IMG/VR virus record: IMGVR_UViG_3300050342_000003
Coordinates: 1-42,326 of that record
Reading direction: 5' to 3' (one strand)
From: a virus
Length of the DNA stretch: 42,326 bases
Positions 1 through 6,597 of the stretch are shown in pieces (positions within the stretch are counted from its first letter, which is position 1; each line of letters begins with the position of its first letter). The notes under the pieces are model-generated. The model saw nothing but the letters and a program-made list of their open reading frames with translations, was not told the DNA's origin and did no database searches. Made by a program: the position numbers and the translations under genes.

Positions 1-285
1 AAACCCAAAATTAGAGCAAAAAGCAAAACCTTGTGGCTGAAAATCAAAACCACAAGCCTAAACTAAACCATAAAAGCTTAAATTTTTCTCGATTTTTCGA
101 TCTTTTTTAACCTCATAACTGCAAAAATTAAGAGCCAAAACCCATAAAAAACAGCCTTTAACCCATAAAAACCCGCAAAGTTCGCAAAATGATTATTTTA
201 CGAACTTTAAAAACGAAAAAACAACTAAAAAATCGCAATTTTTGAGCTTTGAAAATTTAAAAGACTTTTAAATCTTGGGGGAGTA
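1..285. repeat. Terminal direct repeat, left copy
   Basis: Bases 1-285 are identical to 42042-42326. This is either a real direct terminal repeat or the overlap of a circular assembly; 285 bp is longer than usual assembly k-mers. The repeat holds inverted repeats CTTGTGG (30-36) with CCACAAG (50-56) and AAAGTTCG (177-184) with CGAACTTT (201-208), plus a 12-bp direct repeat AACCCATAAAAA at 139-150 and 160-171. No gene is visible in it. Confidence 0.95.
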
Positions 286-363
286 TATAACCCTTATTTT
301 TGGAGTATATAACACTTATTTTGGAGTATATACCCCTTATTTCTGGTGCATAACCCTATTTGG
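280..363. repeat. Tandem 21-22 bp repeats
   Basis: Four adjacent units start at 280, 302, 323 and 345. Each follows GGAGTATATAACCCTTATTTT; the fourth is diverged. The terminal repeat ends six bases into the first unit. They lie in a gene-free zone between convergent operons. An iteron-type replication origin or a terminase recognition site is possible; both are inference. Confidence 0.75.
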
Positions 364-521
364 TAGTTTTTAAACTCACCCTTAACCTTACTTTTTTTTT
401 GATTGTTAAAAAAAGAGCCCGAGCCGTTAAGCCCGAGCCCTTTAAAAGTTAATAATTGACCTTATAAAAATGTTATTTTTGATTGATTGACATCGTGAAA
501 AATTAAGACCCAAATCATCAG
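364..521. other. Non-coding stretch downstream of leftward genes
   Basis: No open frame of note. It holds a T-run (392-400) and a 10-bp direct repeat AGCCCGAGCC at 416-425 and 430-439, spaced 14 bp. Together with 1-363 and 41757-42041 it forms about 800 bp of non-coding junction on the circular map. Confidence 0.5.
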
Positions 522-752
522 CTATAGAAAGTAAAATCTCCAGTTTTCTATCAGTACTCCAACCAGCCTCGTGATAATATCCTTTTTTTCATTCCAAGCA
601 GACCCTCCAACTACTTTTTTTATTGTCCCATCCTCGCCTAACAAGTAAAAATTCCAGCCCGTTATTCCGTTCCCTGTAATATTCGCAATCGTGAAGATAT
701 AATTTTTAGCCTTCAAAAATTCGTCTTTTGTGATGTTTAAATCTCTTTTCAT
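522..752 (-). CDS. Hypothetical protein, 76 aa
   Basis: I do not recognise this family. The protein is soluble and mixed in charge, with a central GWNFYLLGEDGTIKKVVGG segment that reads like a short beta hairpin. The start at 752 is supported by the AAGGTC element plus an A/T-rich leader just upstream, the arrangement seen before most genes of this genome. It is the last gene of a leftward cluster that begins at the promoter near 1107-1078. Confidence 0.65.
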   Translation of the reverse strand: MKRDLNITKDEFLKAKNYIFTIANITGNGITGWNFYLLGEDGTIKKVVGGSAWNEKKDIITRLVGVLIENWRFYFL

Positions 753-782
753 TTTTTAATTTTTAATTTTTAATTATTGACC

Positions 783-899
783 TTAACAAAAAGGAGTGCC
801 AAAAATTTCTAAGCATTTTTCAATAGCATAATTTAAAAGTAAGCTGAAGATAAAGCCAGAAACAACAAGGAAGCCCAAAAATAAAACACTTTTAAGCAT
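783..899 (-). CDS. Small membrane protein, 38 aa
   Basis: A short frame reading MLKSVLFLGFLVVSGFIFSL at its start: one hydrophobic helix with a Lys before it, then a short tail containing two Cys. It starts 4 bases after the stop of the next upstream micro-ORF, which suggests coupled translation. Its stop overlaps the AAGGTC element of the following gene. Function unknown; single-span phage membrane peptides can be holin-like or anti-host factors, but nothing here decides that. Confidence 0.45.
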   Translation of the reverse strand: MLKSVLFLGFLVVSGFIFSLLLNYAIEKCLEIFGTPFC

Positions 900-903
900 T
901 TTT

Positions 904-981
904 TTATTTTGAGAGCCACCAAAGCCACAACAACACCAGCCCGACAATTAATAAATCTTCAAAGTTCATATTGGCCCTCAT
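904..981 (-). CDS. Small membrane peptide, 25 aa
   Basis: Frame MRANMNFEDLLIVGLVLLWL followed by WWLSK and a stop. One hydrophobic Trp/Leu-rich helix. An AAGGTCG element (993-999) and an A-rich leader precede the start, as for other genes here. It pairs with the 38-aa membrane frame directly downstream. Not recognised; confidence is moderate because of its size. Confidence 0.4.
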   Translation of the reverse strand: MRANMNFEDLLIVGLVLLWLWWLSK

Positions 982-1077
982 TTTTTAATTTTCGACCTTG
1001 AAAGAGACCCCACCCCTGCCTCCCTAATTCTTTTAGTGTCCTTTCTCTTCAACATAAATTTTTTAAACCCTACTCAC

Positions 1078-1107
1078 ATTATACCATACAACCCACCAAC
1101 CCGTCAA
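1078..1107 (-). promoter_or_regulatory. Sigma-70-type promoter
   Basis: On the minus strand TTGACG, an 18-base spacer, then TATAAT. It would start transcription near 1071 and serve the small leftward genes at 981-522. A 25-codon frame (1055-978, start MLKRKD) lies in the leader and overlaps the next start as ATGA; it could be a leader peptide but is not convincing alone. Confidence 0.7.
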
Positions 1108-1152
1108 TCCACACTTCAAAACATAAAAATTTAATCCTGAAGCTTTACTTCT

Positions 1153-1182
1153 AAATTAGTTCAGTTTAATTTAGTTCAGTTC
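1153..1182. repeat. Paired 15-bp repeat, copy 1
   Basis: Two adjacent 15-bp units, AAATTAGTTCAGTTT and AATTTAGTTCAGTTC. A near-identical pair lies at 2774-2803. Both pairs sit upstream of a leftward promoter (at 1107 and 2725), about 45-50 bp before the -35 box, so a shared activator or operator site is plausible. Confidence 0.55.
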
Positions 1183-1244
1183 AATCAAAGAAAATTTTAG
1201 AGAGCAAAGCAAAGAAAAAAATTGATAAAAGATAAATTATGATA

Positions 1245-1853
1245 TCATTCATTTTTTACGACCTTACTATAAATAGCCTCACCATTAGAAAAAATACCAT
1301 CTAATTGATAAACATCTACAATTTCTCCAAATATTTTTTCTAATTTTTTAGTTTCTTTATCTACGATTTTCATAATCTCATCATATACTTTAGAACAATT
1401 TTTAACAAGATACTTACCTATATAATAATCTACTGGATGTTTATCAGTATTACCCTCATACACAAAACCATCTTTTAAATAACAACCATAATCTTTAATA
1501 TCTTTATCTGTTAGTTCTCCACTCTTAAAATAACTTCCATCTTCTAAAATAAAATCCCAATCCCAATCTAAATTTATCCCTTCATAATAACCAATTCTAA
1601 CAATAACATATATTCTTAAAGAACCCCACCCTATTTTATCTTTACCATAATAAAAACCAATATCTTTTCTTGCTATTACAAAAGCATCTTTTTCAATCCA
1701 CTCTCGCCATCCCTGTTTATCAGAGAAGACATAACCAATTTTTTCTAATTCCGACCCTAAATTTAAATAAAAATACTCATATTCAATTTCAGTTTGACCG
1801 ATAAAAACATAATAAAATGAAGCATTTTTCTTATAAAAATTACAAGTAGCCAT
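1245..1853 (-). CDS. Hypothetical protein, 202 aa
   Basis: Not recognised. The protein is soluble and rich in Tyr, Trp, Asp and Lys, with a Trp/Asp-dense stretch (WDWDFILEDG) around residue 100 and a predicted helical C-terminus. The start is set by a GGTCG element at 1878-1882 and an A-rich leader. It is the last gene of the four-gene leftward cluster read from the promoter at 2725-2697. Confidence 0.7.
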   Translation of the reverse strand: MATCNFYKKNASFYYVFIGQTEIEYEYFYLNLGSELEKIGYVFSDKQGWREWIEKDAFVIARKDIGFYYGKDKIGWGSLRIYVIVRIGYYEGINLDWDWDFILEDGSYFKSGELTDKDIKDYGCYLKDGFVYEGNTDKHPVDYYIGKYLVKNCSKVYDEIMKIVDKETKKLEKIFGEIVDVYQLDGIFSNGEAIYSKVVKNE

Positions 1854-1873
1854 TTTTCATTTTTCATTTTTAA

Positions 1874-2083
1874 TTAACGACCACAATTAACACACAAAAT
1901 TTTTCTAATATCTTTTAATGTTTTTACTTCATCAACCCACACACCATTACAAAAACCAAAATCATCTTCAGTTATCTTTTTTGCTTTTTTAAAAGCCTCT
2001 TCGCTGTTTTTAGCCATAACTAAAAAAACATAATAAGGAGCATTTTTGATAACTCTTGCCATTACTAAATAAAGTTTTTTCAT
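1874..2083 (-). CDS. Hypothetical protein, 69 aa
   Basis: A short protein starting MKKLYLVMARVIKNAPYYVF with a helical centre (NSEEAFKKAKKITEDDFGF) and a C-terminal CVNC pair. The beta-helix-beta pattern resembles small phage proteins that carry a YLV/EEA motif, but I cannot assign a family. A diverged element (GTCGG at 2108) precedes the start. Confidence 0.65.
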   Translation of the reverse strand: MKKLYLVMARVIKNAPYYVFLVMAKNSEEAFKKAKKITEDDFGFCNGVWVDEVKTLKDIRKILCVNCGR

Positions 2084-2113
2084 TCTTAATTTTTAATTTT
2101 TTAATAACCGACA

Positions 2114-2398
2114 TTAAAATAAATTTTTAATTTCATCTGGTAAATCAACTTTAGAAAGACATTCAGAACAATAAAAACCATCTATTTCGCTATTTATTTC
2201 AATATCACCAGCATCCCAAGTTTCTCCAGTTTTAACATTAAAATTCCATAAATAAGCAGTAGTATAAACATCAATAACGCCATAAGACCTTTTACCACAA
2301 TGAGGACAAATAAAATAATCATTTCCCCATTTTTCAACCTTTTTTGCTTTTAGCCTTCTAAATTCATCTTTTTCATTAACTTTTGCTGGATAGTTCAT
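2114..2398 (-). CDS. Zinc-ribbon protein, 94 aa
   Basis: Two Cys pairs, CPHC near residues 31-34 and CSEC near 77-80, are spaced as in a zinc ribbon with a long insert between the knuckles. The rest has no recognisable domain. Such small ribbons in phages often bind nucleic acid or host proteins; that is inference. It has the AAGGTC leader (2423-2428) and lies in the leftward cluster from the promoter at 2725. Confidence 0.7.
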   Translation of the reverse strand: MNYPAKVNEKDEFRRLKAKKVEKWGNDYFICPHCGKRSYGVIDVYTTAYLWNFNVKTGETWDAGDIEINSEIDGFYCSECLSKVDLPDEIKNLF

Positions 2399-2434
2399 TT
2401 TTAATTTTTAATTGTTAATAATGACCTTAAAATT

Positions 2435-2650
2435 TTAATAATCTTCTTCATCCTCTTCTAAATAACCACTTTCAATTTCATCTAAAGCCTCTTGTAATTC
2501 TTGATATTCATAATCGCTCATACCGCCATTAAAAATCTCACTAATAACCTCATAATCAGCTATACAACCTTCTCTTAAAAAGTTCTTCACAACTTCAAAA
2601 TTAATATAACCATTATTTAAAAGAATTTCTTTATAATCTTTTTTTCTCAT
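2435..2650 (-). CDS. Acidic hypothetical protein, 71 aa
   Basis: First gene after the promoter at 2725-2697. Basic N-terminus (MRKKDYKEILL) and a strongly acidic C-terminus (ESGYLEEDEEDY). No recognised domain; an acidic DNA mimic or host-takeover factor is possible but unsupported. The AAGGTCG element at 2673-2679 lies about 13 bases inside the predicted mRNA, ahead of an A/T-rich leader with no Shine-Dalgarno site. Confidence 0.65.
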   Translation of the reverse strand: MRKKDYKEILLNNGYINFEVVKNFLREGCIADYEVISEIFNGGMSDYEYQELQEALDEIESGYLEEDEEDY

Positions 2651-2696
2651 TTTTCGTTTAATTTTTAATTATCGACCTTTTAATTTTTCTAAACCA

Positions 2697-2725
2697 ATTA
2701 TATCAAAACATTAAAGAAATTTCAA
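2697..2725 (-). promoter_or_regulatory. Sigma-70-type promoter
   Basis: On the minus strand TTGAAA, a 17-base spacer, then TATAAT. Predicted start of transcription is near 2690, reading the genes at 2650-1245. The AAGGTCG element at 2673-2679 falls in the 5' untranslated region. Confidence 0.75.
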
Positions 2726-2773
2726 CTTCAACCTTTCAAACTTAATTTTTGAAAACAATTTCAAAAATGCTCT

Positions 2774-2803
2774 AAATTAGATCAGTTTAAATTAGAGCAG
2801 TTC
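2774..2803. repeat. Paired 15-bp repeat, copy 2
   Basis: Units AAATTAGATCAGTTT and AAATTAGAGCAGTTC, matching the pair at 1153-1182. Located about 50 bp upstream of the -35 box of the promoter at 2725-2697. Confidence 0.55.
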
Positions 2804-2808
2804 AACAA

Positions 2809-3237
2809 TCAAAGTTTCTTATAGAGAACAAGTTTAACTAAACTATCGCAAATTTTGTTTTTCTCTTTTGGTATCCATTTAATTTCCCAAGATTTAAAAC
2901 TAGACAAGAAATTTCTTAATTCTTTTAGCCATTTTTTAAACTCTTCTTTTTCAACTTGCCAAAGACCATTCACTTGATTTACAACTAATTGACTATCGCT
3001 ATAAATAACTAAGTGATATTGAGAAGGTTCAATAAGGTAAAAACCATAAATCCAACCTAAAGACGCTAATAAAGCTTCATATTCTGCTTCATTATTGGTA
3101 ACTTTTTTCCCTAAAGTCAGAGCAGATATCTTTCTTTTATCGTCCCATTCGATAACAAAAGCAATTGCTCCTTTGCCAGGATTTCCACTTGAACCTCCAT
3201 CTATCCAAATTTTAATTGTTTTTTCCTGATTTGACAT
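2809..3237 (-). CDS. rnhA: Ribonuclease HI
   Basis: A 142-aa RNase H-fold protein, the usual size for RNase HI. It should cut the RNA strand of RNA-DNA hybrids, for example to remove primers. The acidic active site is visible: D13 in WIDGGSSGNPG, E50 in NNEAEYEALL, D81 in IYSDSQLV and D131 near the C-terminus. It is the last gene of the replication operon and overlaps the preceding gene by 26 bp. The Asn and Gly-Asn-Pro-Gly signatures are intact, so activity is expected. Confidence 0.93.
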   Translation of the reverse strand: MSNQEKTIKIWIDGGSSGNPGKGAIAFVIEWDDKRKISALTLGKKVTNNEAEYEALLASLGWIYGFYLIEPSQYHLVIYSDSQLVVNQVNGLWQVEKEEFKKWLKELRNFLSSFKSWEIKWIPKEKNKICDSLVKLVLYKKL

Positions 3238-3685
3238 TAAAGTTTTTTAATTTTTTAATTATTTCTCTAAATTGTTTAGGATCCCAAGTTTCTTTAAACA
3301 ATTTAATCAAACCATTTAAAATAATCCCACATTTTTTACAGACTATTAAAAAAGTTTTATCTTCTTTTTCCTGATTAATCCAAGCCAAAACATAATTAGA
3401 AACAACCTTTGTTTTATATTTAACCTTAAAATAATGAAATTTTTTTCCACAAAAATCACAAATAAATTTATCATTAACTCTTACAAGGCGATAATTATAA
3501 TAAACATTTTTCATACCATAAAACTTATTTTTCAAAATTTCTGAAGCAAGATATTCTGCTCTTGCGTCTTCGCCAAATGGAGCAACAACATAAAAATATC
3601 CTTTCTCATCTCCTACTTTATACTACACTAAATATACTGGCAAATAATCTAAATTACCTTTCAAATGAGAAAAATTAAATTCCAT
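3212..3685 (-). CDS. Zinc-ribbon protein gene with in-frame TAG
   Basis: One continuous frame of 157 codons starts with ATG at 3685, behind the AAGGTCG element (3707-3713) and an A-rich leader, and overlaps the preceding gene by 11 bp. Codon 21 (3623-3625) is TAG; the frame beyond it stays open and protein-like (YKVGDEKGYFYVVAPFGEDA). Two CxxC pairs later on (CDFCGKKF and CKKCG) look like a zinc ribbon. Either the TAG is read through, or translation restarts at TTG 3535 or ATG 3514, or the gene is broken in this isolate. Function unknown. Confidence 0.6.
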
Positions 3686-4109
3686 TTTTAATGTTCTTTT
3701 TTAATACGACCTTTAATTTGTTAGGCATAATTTTTTCTAAAGTTTCATCATCTGCTCCCATTTCTTTGTAAAACTCATACAAATGATGACAAACTTTACC
3801 AACTTTTCTTGCTGATTTATAACCTAAACAGGTGCACCTCAATCTTCCATCTCTCGTGTAGTAAAAAATTATGTGTTTTTTGTTGATAATTTCACTTAAA
3901 AATTCTTCTTTGTCTTTCCAACCATATCTTTTTTTAATTTCAGGTGAAATATTGTCCCACATCGGCTCATAAATTTTTCTTCTAAATTCTTTCGTTTCAT
4001 TTGACGGCTCAACCTCCTTAAGAATAACTTTGTAAATTCTGAAATTTTTGAGTAAGTTTTTCCAATCAACTAATGATTTATACATTGTTTTTAGATTTCC
4101 CCAATCCAT
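3675..4109 (-). CDS. SWIM zinc-finger protein, 144 aa
   Basis: The C-terminal half carries C92, C94, C107 and H109 in the order CxC-x12-CxH, the SWIM zinc-finger signature. SWIM domains bind nucleic acid or proteins and occur with recombination and helicase factors. The N-terminal 70 residues are helical and unassigned. It overlaps the end of the RepA-like ATPase gene, so a helper role in replication or recombination is likely by context. A second SWIM protein is encoded at 7598-8041. Confidence 0.75.
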   Translation of the reverse strand: MDWGNLKTMYKSLVDWKNLLKNFRIYKVILKEVEPSNETKEFRRKIYEPMWDNISPEIKKRYGWKDKEEFLSEIINKKHIIFYYTRDGRLRCTCLGYKSARKVGKVCHHLYEFYKEMGADDETLEKIMPNKLKVVLKKNIKNGI

Positions 4110-5137
4110 CTATAGGTAACATATTTGCCTTTCTTTTCTGACCTTATTTTACCTTCCTCTTTGTATTCACGAATAACAACTTGGAACAAGGTTAAGGACA
4201 AACCTAAACTTTTTGCAAGTTGAAGAGCCTCTTCTCTTGATAAAGCAAAATCATCTTCATTTTTAATTGCTGACTCAAATTCTTTTTTGAACTTTTCTTT
4301 AAGTGTTTGTGAAATGGAGTAGTCTATACAGGTTATGTTTTCCCAATCTGTAAAATCAAACTTTAGATTTTTGATTTCTGGGCCAAATCTGTTTTTGTCT
4401 TGGCTTAACATAATTTCAAAACCATCTTTGCCCATAATTCTGATAATGGTATAGACCATATCAGCAGAAGCCCCAATATCTGAAGAACCTCGAGAATAAA
4501 GAGATTTAGGTTTTTTGAAAATTTCTTTCTCATTGTTTTCGTAAGTTGAGCCTTTACTCCAATGATGGGTGAAAATGAAAGTTATTCCTTGATTACTAAA
4601 GTATTTCCTAATGTTTTCGGTTAAGCGTCTGATATCAGAAGATTTGTTTTCATCGCCTTTGAAAAATTTTCTTAGTGGGTCAACGACTAAAATGTTAAAA
4701 CCTCGTTTTTTTAGAAGATAGGATAGTTGTGCTATTTGGATATCATCATCTAAAAATATCGTTTCATTGCCATAATAGAAATTTTCATTCTGAAAGTTCA
4801 AAAGTTTCAATTTTTCGCCTATAACTTCTTTAGGGTCTTCTCCTAAATAGCAAATCTTGTAATTGCCAGGGAAAACCCTGAAATGATAAAATTGGCCTTC
4901 CAAAATAAGTTTGCAAAAATAAAGAAGTAAGGTTGTTTTTCCTGAAGCATAAAAACCTGAAAAAAGATTTATACCATTCCTGGCAATTATGTTTTCGACA
5001 ATAAATTTCTCCTCTGGATTAAAAGAAAGTCTCTTTAACTCTTCAGCATTTAAAAATTTTTCAACAATTTCATCGACTTCTTTGGCTTTTTCTATTGGAC
5101 TTTTTGCTATGTCTTCTAATCTTCTGAAATCAGACAT
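4091..5137 (-). CDS. RepA/DnaB-like AAA ATPase
   Basis: A 348-aa RecA-fold ATPase of the RepA-like (AAA_25) type. Walker A is GFYASGKTT (61-69) and Walker B is NILVVDP with D153, followed by an HHW sensor (191-193). The C-terminal 55 residues resemble a winged helix that could bind DNA. It probably works as a replicative helicase or loader with the primase zinc-finger protein, whose gene overlaps its start by 8 bp. No DNA polymerase gene is visible, so the host polymerase is presumably used. Confidence 0.85.
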   Translation of the reverse strand: MSDFRRLEDIAKSPIEKAKEVDEIVEKFLNAEELKRLSFNPEEKFIVENIIARNGINLFSGFYASGKTTLLLYFCKLILEGQFYHFRVFPGNYKICYLGEDPKEVIGEKLKLLNFQNENFYYGNETIFLDDDIQIAQLSYLLKKRGFNILVVDPLRKFFKGDENKSSDIRRLTENIRKYFSNQGITFIFTHHWSKGSTYENNEKEIFKKPKSLYSRGSSDIGASADMVYTIIRIMGKDGFEIMLSQDKNRFGPEIKNLKFDFTDWENITCIDYSISQTLKEKFKKEFESAIKNEDDFALSREEALQLAKSLGLSLTLFQVVIREYKEEGKIRSEKKGKYVTYRWIGEI

Positions 5138-5909
5138 ATTTGTTGTAAAGATAATTAACGGCTTCGTAAAAATCCATTTTATAGAGGTTTTTAATGAAGT
5201 TAACTACATTACCTCCTCTTTGACAGCCAAAACAATAGAAAGAGTTAGTCTTCCTATAGACAGCAAAAGAAGGATTTGTATCATTGTGGCCTGGCAATTG
5301 GCATTTTATTAATGCTGGTTCTTTAGAGGGTATTTTTACCCCAAATTCGTCTTCAACAACCCTCTCAATATCGAGTAATAAAACTTTTCTGACCTTATTT
5401 TTGAAATTTTCTCTTTCTTCAGTGAAATCTGTTTTTTCAGGTATTTTTTTGTAAGTTTCTAAAAATTCGATAAGAGATGATAAAGTTTCAATTCTTTCAA
5501 TCAAAAAGTTGTATCTTTTTGAGAATTCGTGCCAAATAGGAAGGCCTTTTTCTCTTGCTTCCTCCAATTTTTTAATGTTTTCCCAAAGAAAAACATCTAA
5601 AGCCTCCTTTTCTTTGATGAAATTTTTTAAGTTTTCTCGTAGTGATTCAAGAATATATTCGGGATTGTTCATTAAGTCAGGAAAGAATTCAACCATAACC
5701 TGAACATCGTTTTTCTTTTCAAAATCCCTATTTTCTTCCTTCCATTTCTTGTATTCTTCGTCCAAAATCTTTATGTAATTAAGAACTTCGGCTAAGTCTT
5801 CTTCTGACAGAAACTTAGAACCTATTGTCTCGATATCCTCTAAATCAAAACCCCCATAAACATACAAATCCACTAGGAATTGCTTTCCAAAAAGCAAAGT
5901 TGTATTCAT
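5130..5909 (-). CDS. CHC2 zinc-finger primase-type protein
   Basis: 259 aa. The C-terminal part (about 190-259) is a CHC2 primase zinc finger: C203, H208, C226 and C229, followed by GGNVVNFI as in DnaG. The first 190 residues are helical and coiled-coil-like. There is no TOPRIM or archaeo-primase catalytic domain, so the zinc module stands alone; it may recognise the start site for host DnaG or for an unidentified catalytic partner. First gene of the operon; the start codon lies only about 3 bases past the predicted transcription start. Confidence 0.82.
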   Translation of the reverse strand: MNTTLLFGKQFLVDLYVYGGFDLEDIETIGSKFLSEEDLAEVLNYIKILDEEYKKWKEENRDFEKKNDVQVMVEFFPDLMNNPEYILESLRENLKNFIKEKEALDVFLWENIKKLEEAREKGLPIWHEFSKRYNFLIERIETLSSLIEFLETYKKIPEKTDFTEERENFKNKVRKVLLLDIERVVEDEFGVKIPSKEPALIKCQLPGHNDTNPSFAVYRKTNSFYCFGCQRGGNVVNFIKNLYKMDFYEAVNYLYNKYV

Positions 5910-5918
5910 TATGATAAC

Positions 5919-5947
5919 ATTATAAACGTTTTGAAAGAAAATGTCAA
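5919..5947 (-). promoter_or_regulatory. Consensus sigma-70 promoter of replication operon
   Basis: Minus strand TTGACA, 17-base spacer, TATAAT: a perfect consensus. The -10 box ends 10 bases before the ATG at 5909, so the transcript should be nearly leaderless. Confidence 0.88.
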
Positions 5948-6282
5948 GATTTGGCTAGTACTTGACAAAAGACAATTTCACTCTTGCAGTTCCTAGATAC
6001 AATTGAAAAATTATGTAATTGATAGAAAAAATATAGGAAAAATAAGGAAAAAATAATAACACCATAATAATTACACTGTGTAATTGTTCTCGTAGAGTGC
6101 AATTGTTGTGATGTTATTATTTTTGCTCGATTTTTCGAGGTTTTTGCCATCAATTACACAATTTTTCTTGTGTCTCAGGAGGGGGTAGGGGTTGTGTAAT
6201 TGTTAACCTTTAATTGCAATCATTAAAATTTCATTATAGTTTCAATGAAAGTTTAAGCCACAATTTATCAACATCAACACTC
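5948..6282. promoter_or_regulatory. Divergent control region with TGTGTAATTG boxes
   Basis: Gene-free region between two divergent consensus promoters. The box TGTGTAATTG occurs at 6077-6086 and 6193-6202, inverted at 6151-6160, one mismatch at 6012-6021, and partly at 6097-6105. Bases 6069-6085 form a palindrome (AATTACAC-T-GTGTAATT). A CTCGA/TCGAG hairpin lies near 6126-6139. The likely reader is the HTH protein encoded just downstream at 6361; an origin of replication is also possible. Confidence 0.65.
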
Positions 6283-6312
6283 TTGACAATCAACCATTCA
6301 GTATGTTATAAT
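6283..6312 (+). promoter_or_regulatory. Consensus sigma-70 promoter of rightward early operon
   Basis: TTGACA (6283-6288), 18-base spacer, TATAAT (6307-6312). Predicted transcription start near 6319. It reads the genes at 6361-9666, including the Tas gene and its array. Confidence 0.88.
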
Positions 6313-6332
6313 GGTGTTGAAGTTAAGAATTC

Positions 6333-6338
6333 AAGGTC
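6333..6338 (+). promoter_or_regulatory. AAGGTC leader element (representative copy)
   Basis: AAGGTCGATAATTAAAAAAG lies about 14 bases inside the predicted mRNA and 22 bases before the ATG at 6361. The same element, (A)AGGTCGNTAATTAAAA, precedes about two dozen genes. Plus-strand copies: 6919, 7567, 8005, 8907, 11457. Minus-strand copies: 779, 993, 1878, 2423, 2673, 3707, 12315, 12635, 12799, 27956, 32077, 33692, 34409, 34914, 39644. These genes lack a Shine-Dalgarno site. The distance to the ATG is too long for normal 16S pairing. Confidence 0.7.
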
Positions 6339-6360
6339 GATAATTAAAAAAGACAAAATA

Positions 6361-6597
6361 ATGGGAAACGAAACTTATCTTGGTTTGTTTGAAATTGCTA
6401 AAAGGCTAAACATTACTAAAAATCAAGCAAAATGGTTTGCTAGAAGGTATATCAACGAAATTAGATTTCAAAAAAGAAACATAAAAGACAAACTTTACAA
6501 CTTTGAAGACTTTAAAAGGGTCGTAGAAGAAAGAAAAAAACATTGGCAACTTAAAACAGAGTCGTTATTAAAGAAGAACAAAAAAAATGGCCTATAA
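6361..6597 (+). CDS. Helix-turn-helix DNA-binding protein, 78 aa
   Basis: The protein begins YLGLFEIAKRLNITKNQAKW after MGNET, a MerR/excisionase-type helix-turn-helix, and ends in a Lys-rich helix. I chose ATG 6361, not the upstream in-frame ATG at 6214, because promoter and leader element lie between them. As first gene after the divergent control region it is the best candidate for the protein that binds the TGTGTAATTG boxes and switches transcription; that is inference. Confidence 0.75.
   Translation: MGNETYLGLFEIAKRLNITKNQAKWFARRYINEIRFQKRNIKDKLYNFEDFKRVVEERKKHWQLKTESLLKKNKKNGL

Noticed and set aside
416-439. Short guide-like array (AGCCCGAGCC repeats)
   Set aside because: Only two copies at 14-bp spacing with no loop module; unlike the 36-nt array.
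2697-2738. Self-target of the fourth guide unit
   Set aside because: Spacer B (AACCTTTCA) matches at 2730-2738 and 8 of 9 bases of spacer A match near 2697, but 9-mers of this AT-rich kind are expected by chance in 42 kb, and I could not scan all spacers.
5944-6153. 69-aa minus-strand reading frame
   Set aside because: It covers the divergent promoter and operator boxes, has no leader element, and its composition is not protein-like.
6214-6360. 49-residue N-terminal extension of the HTH protein
   Set aside because: The sigma-70 promoter at 6283-6312 and the leader element lie inside it, so the mRNA starts later.
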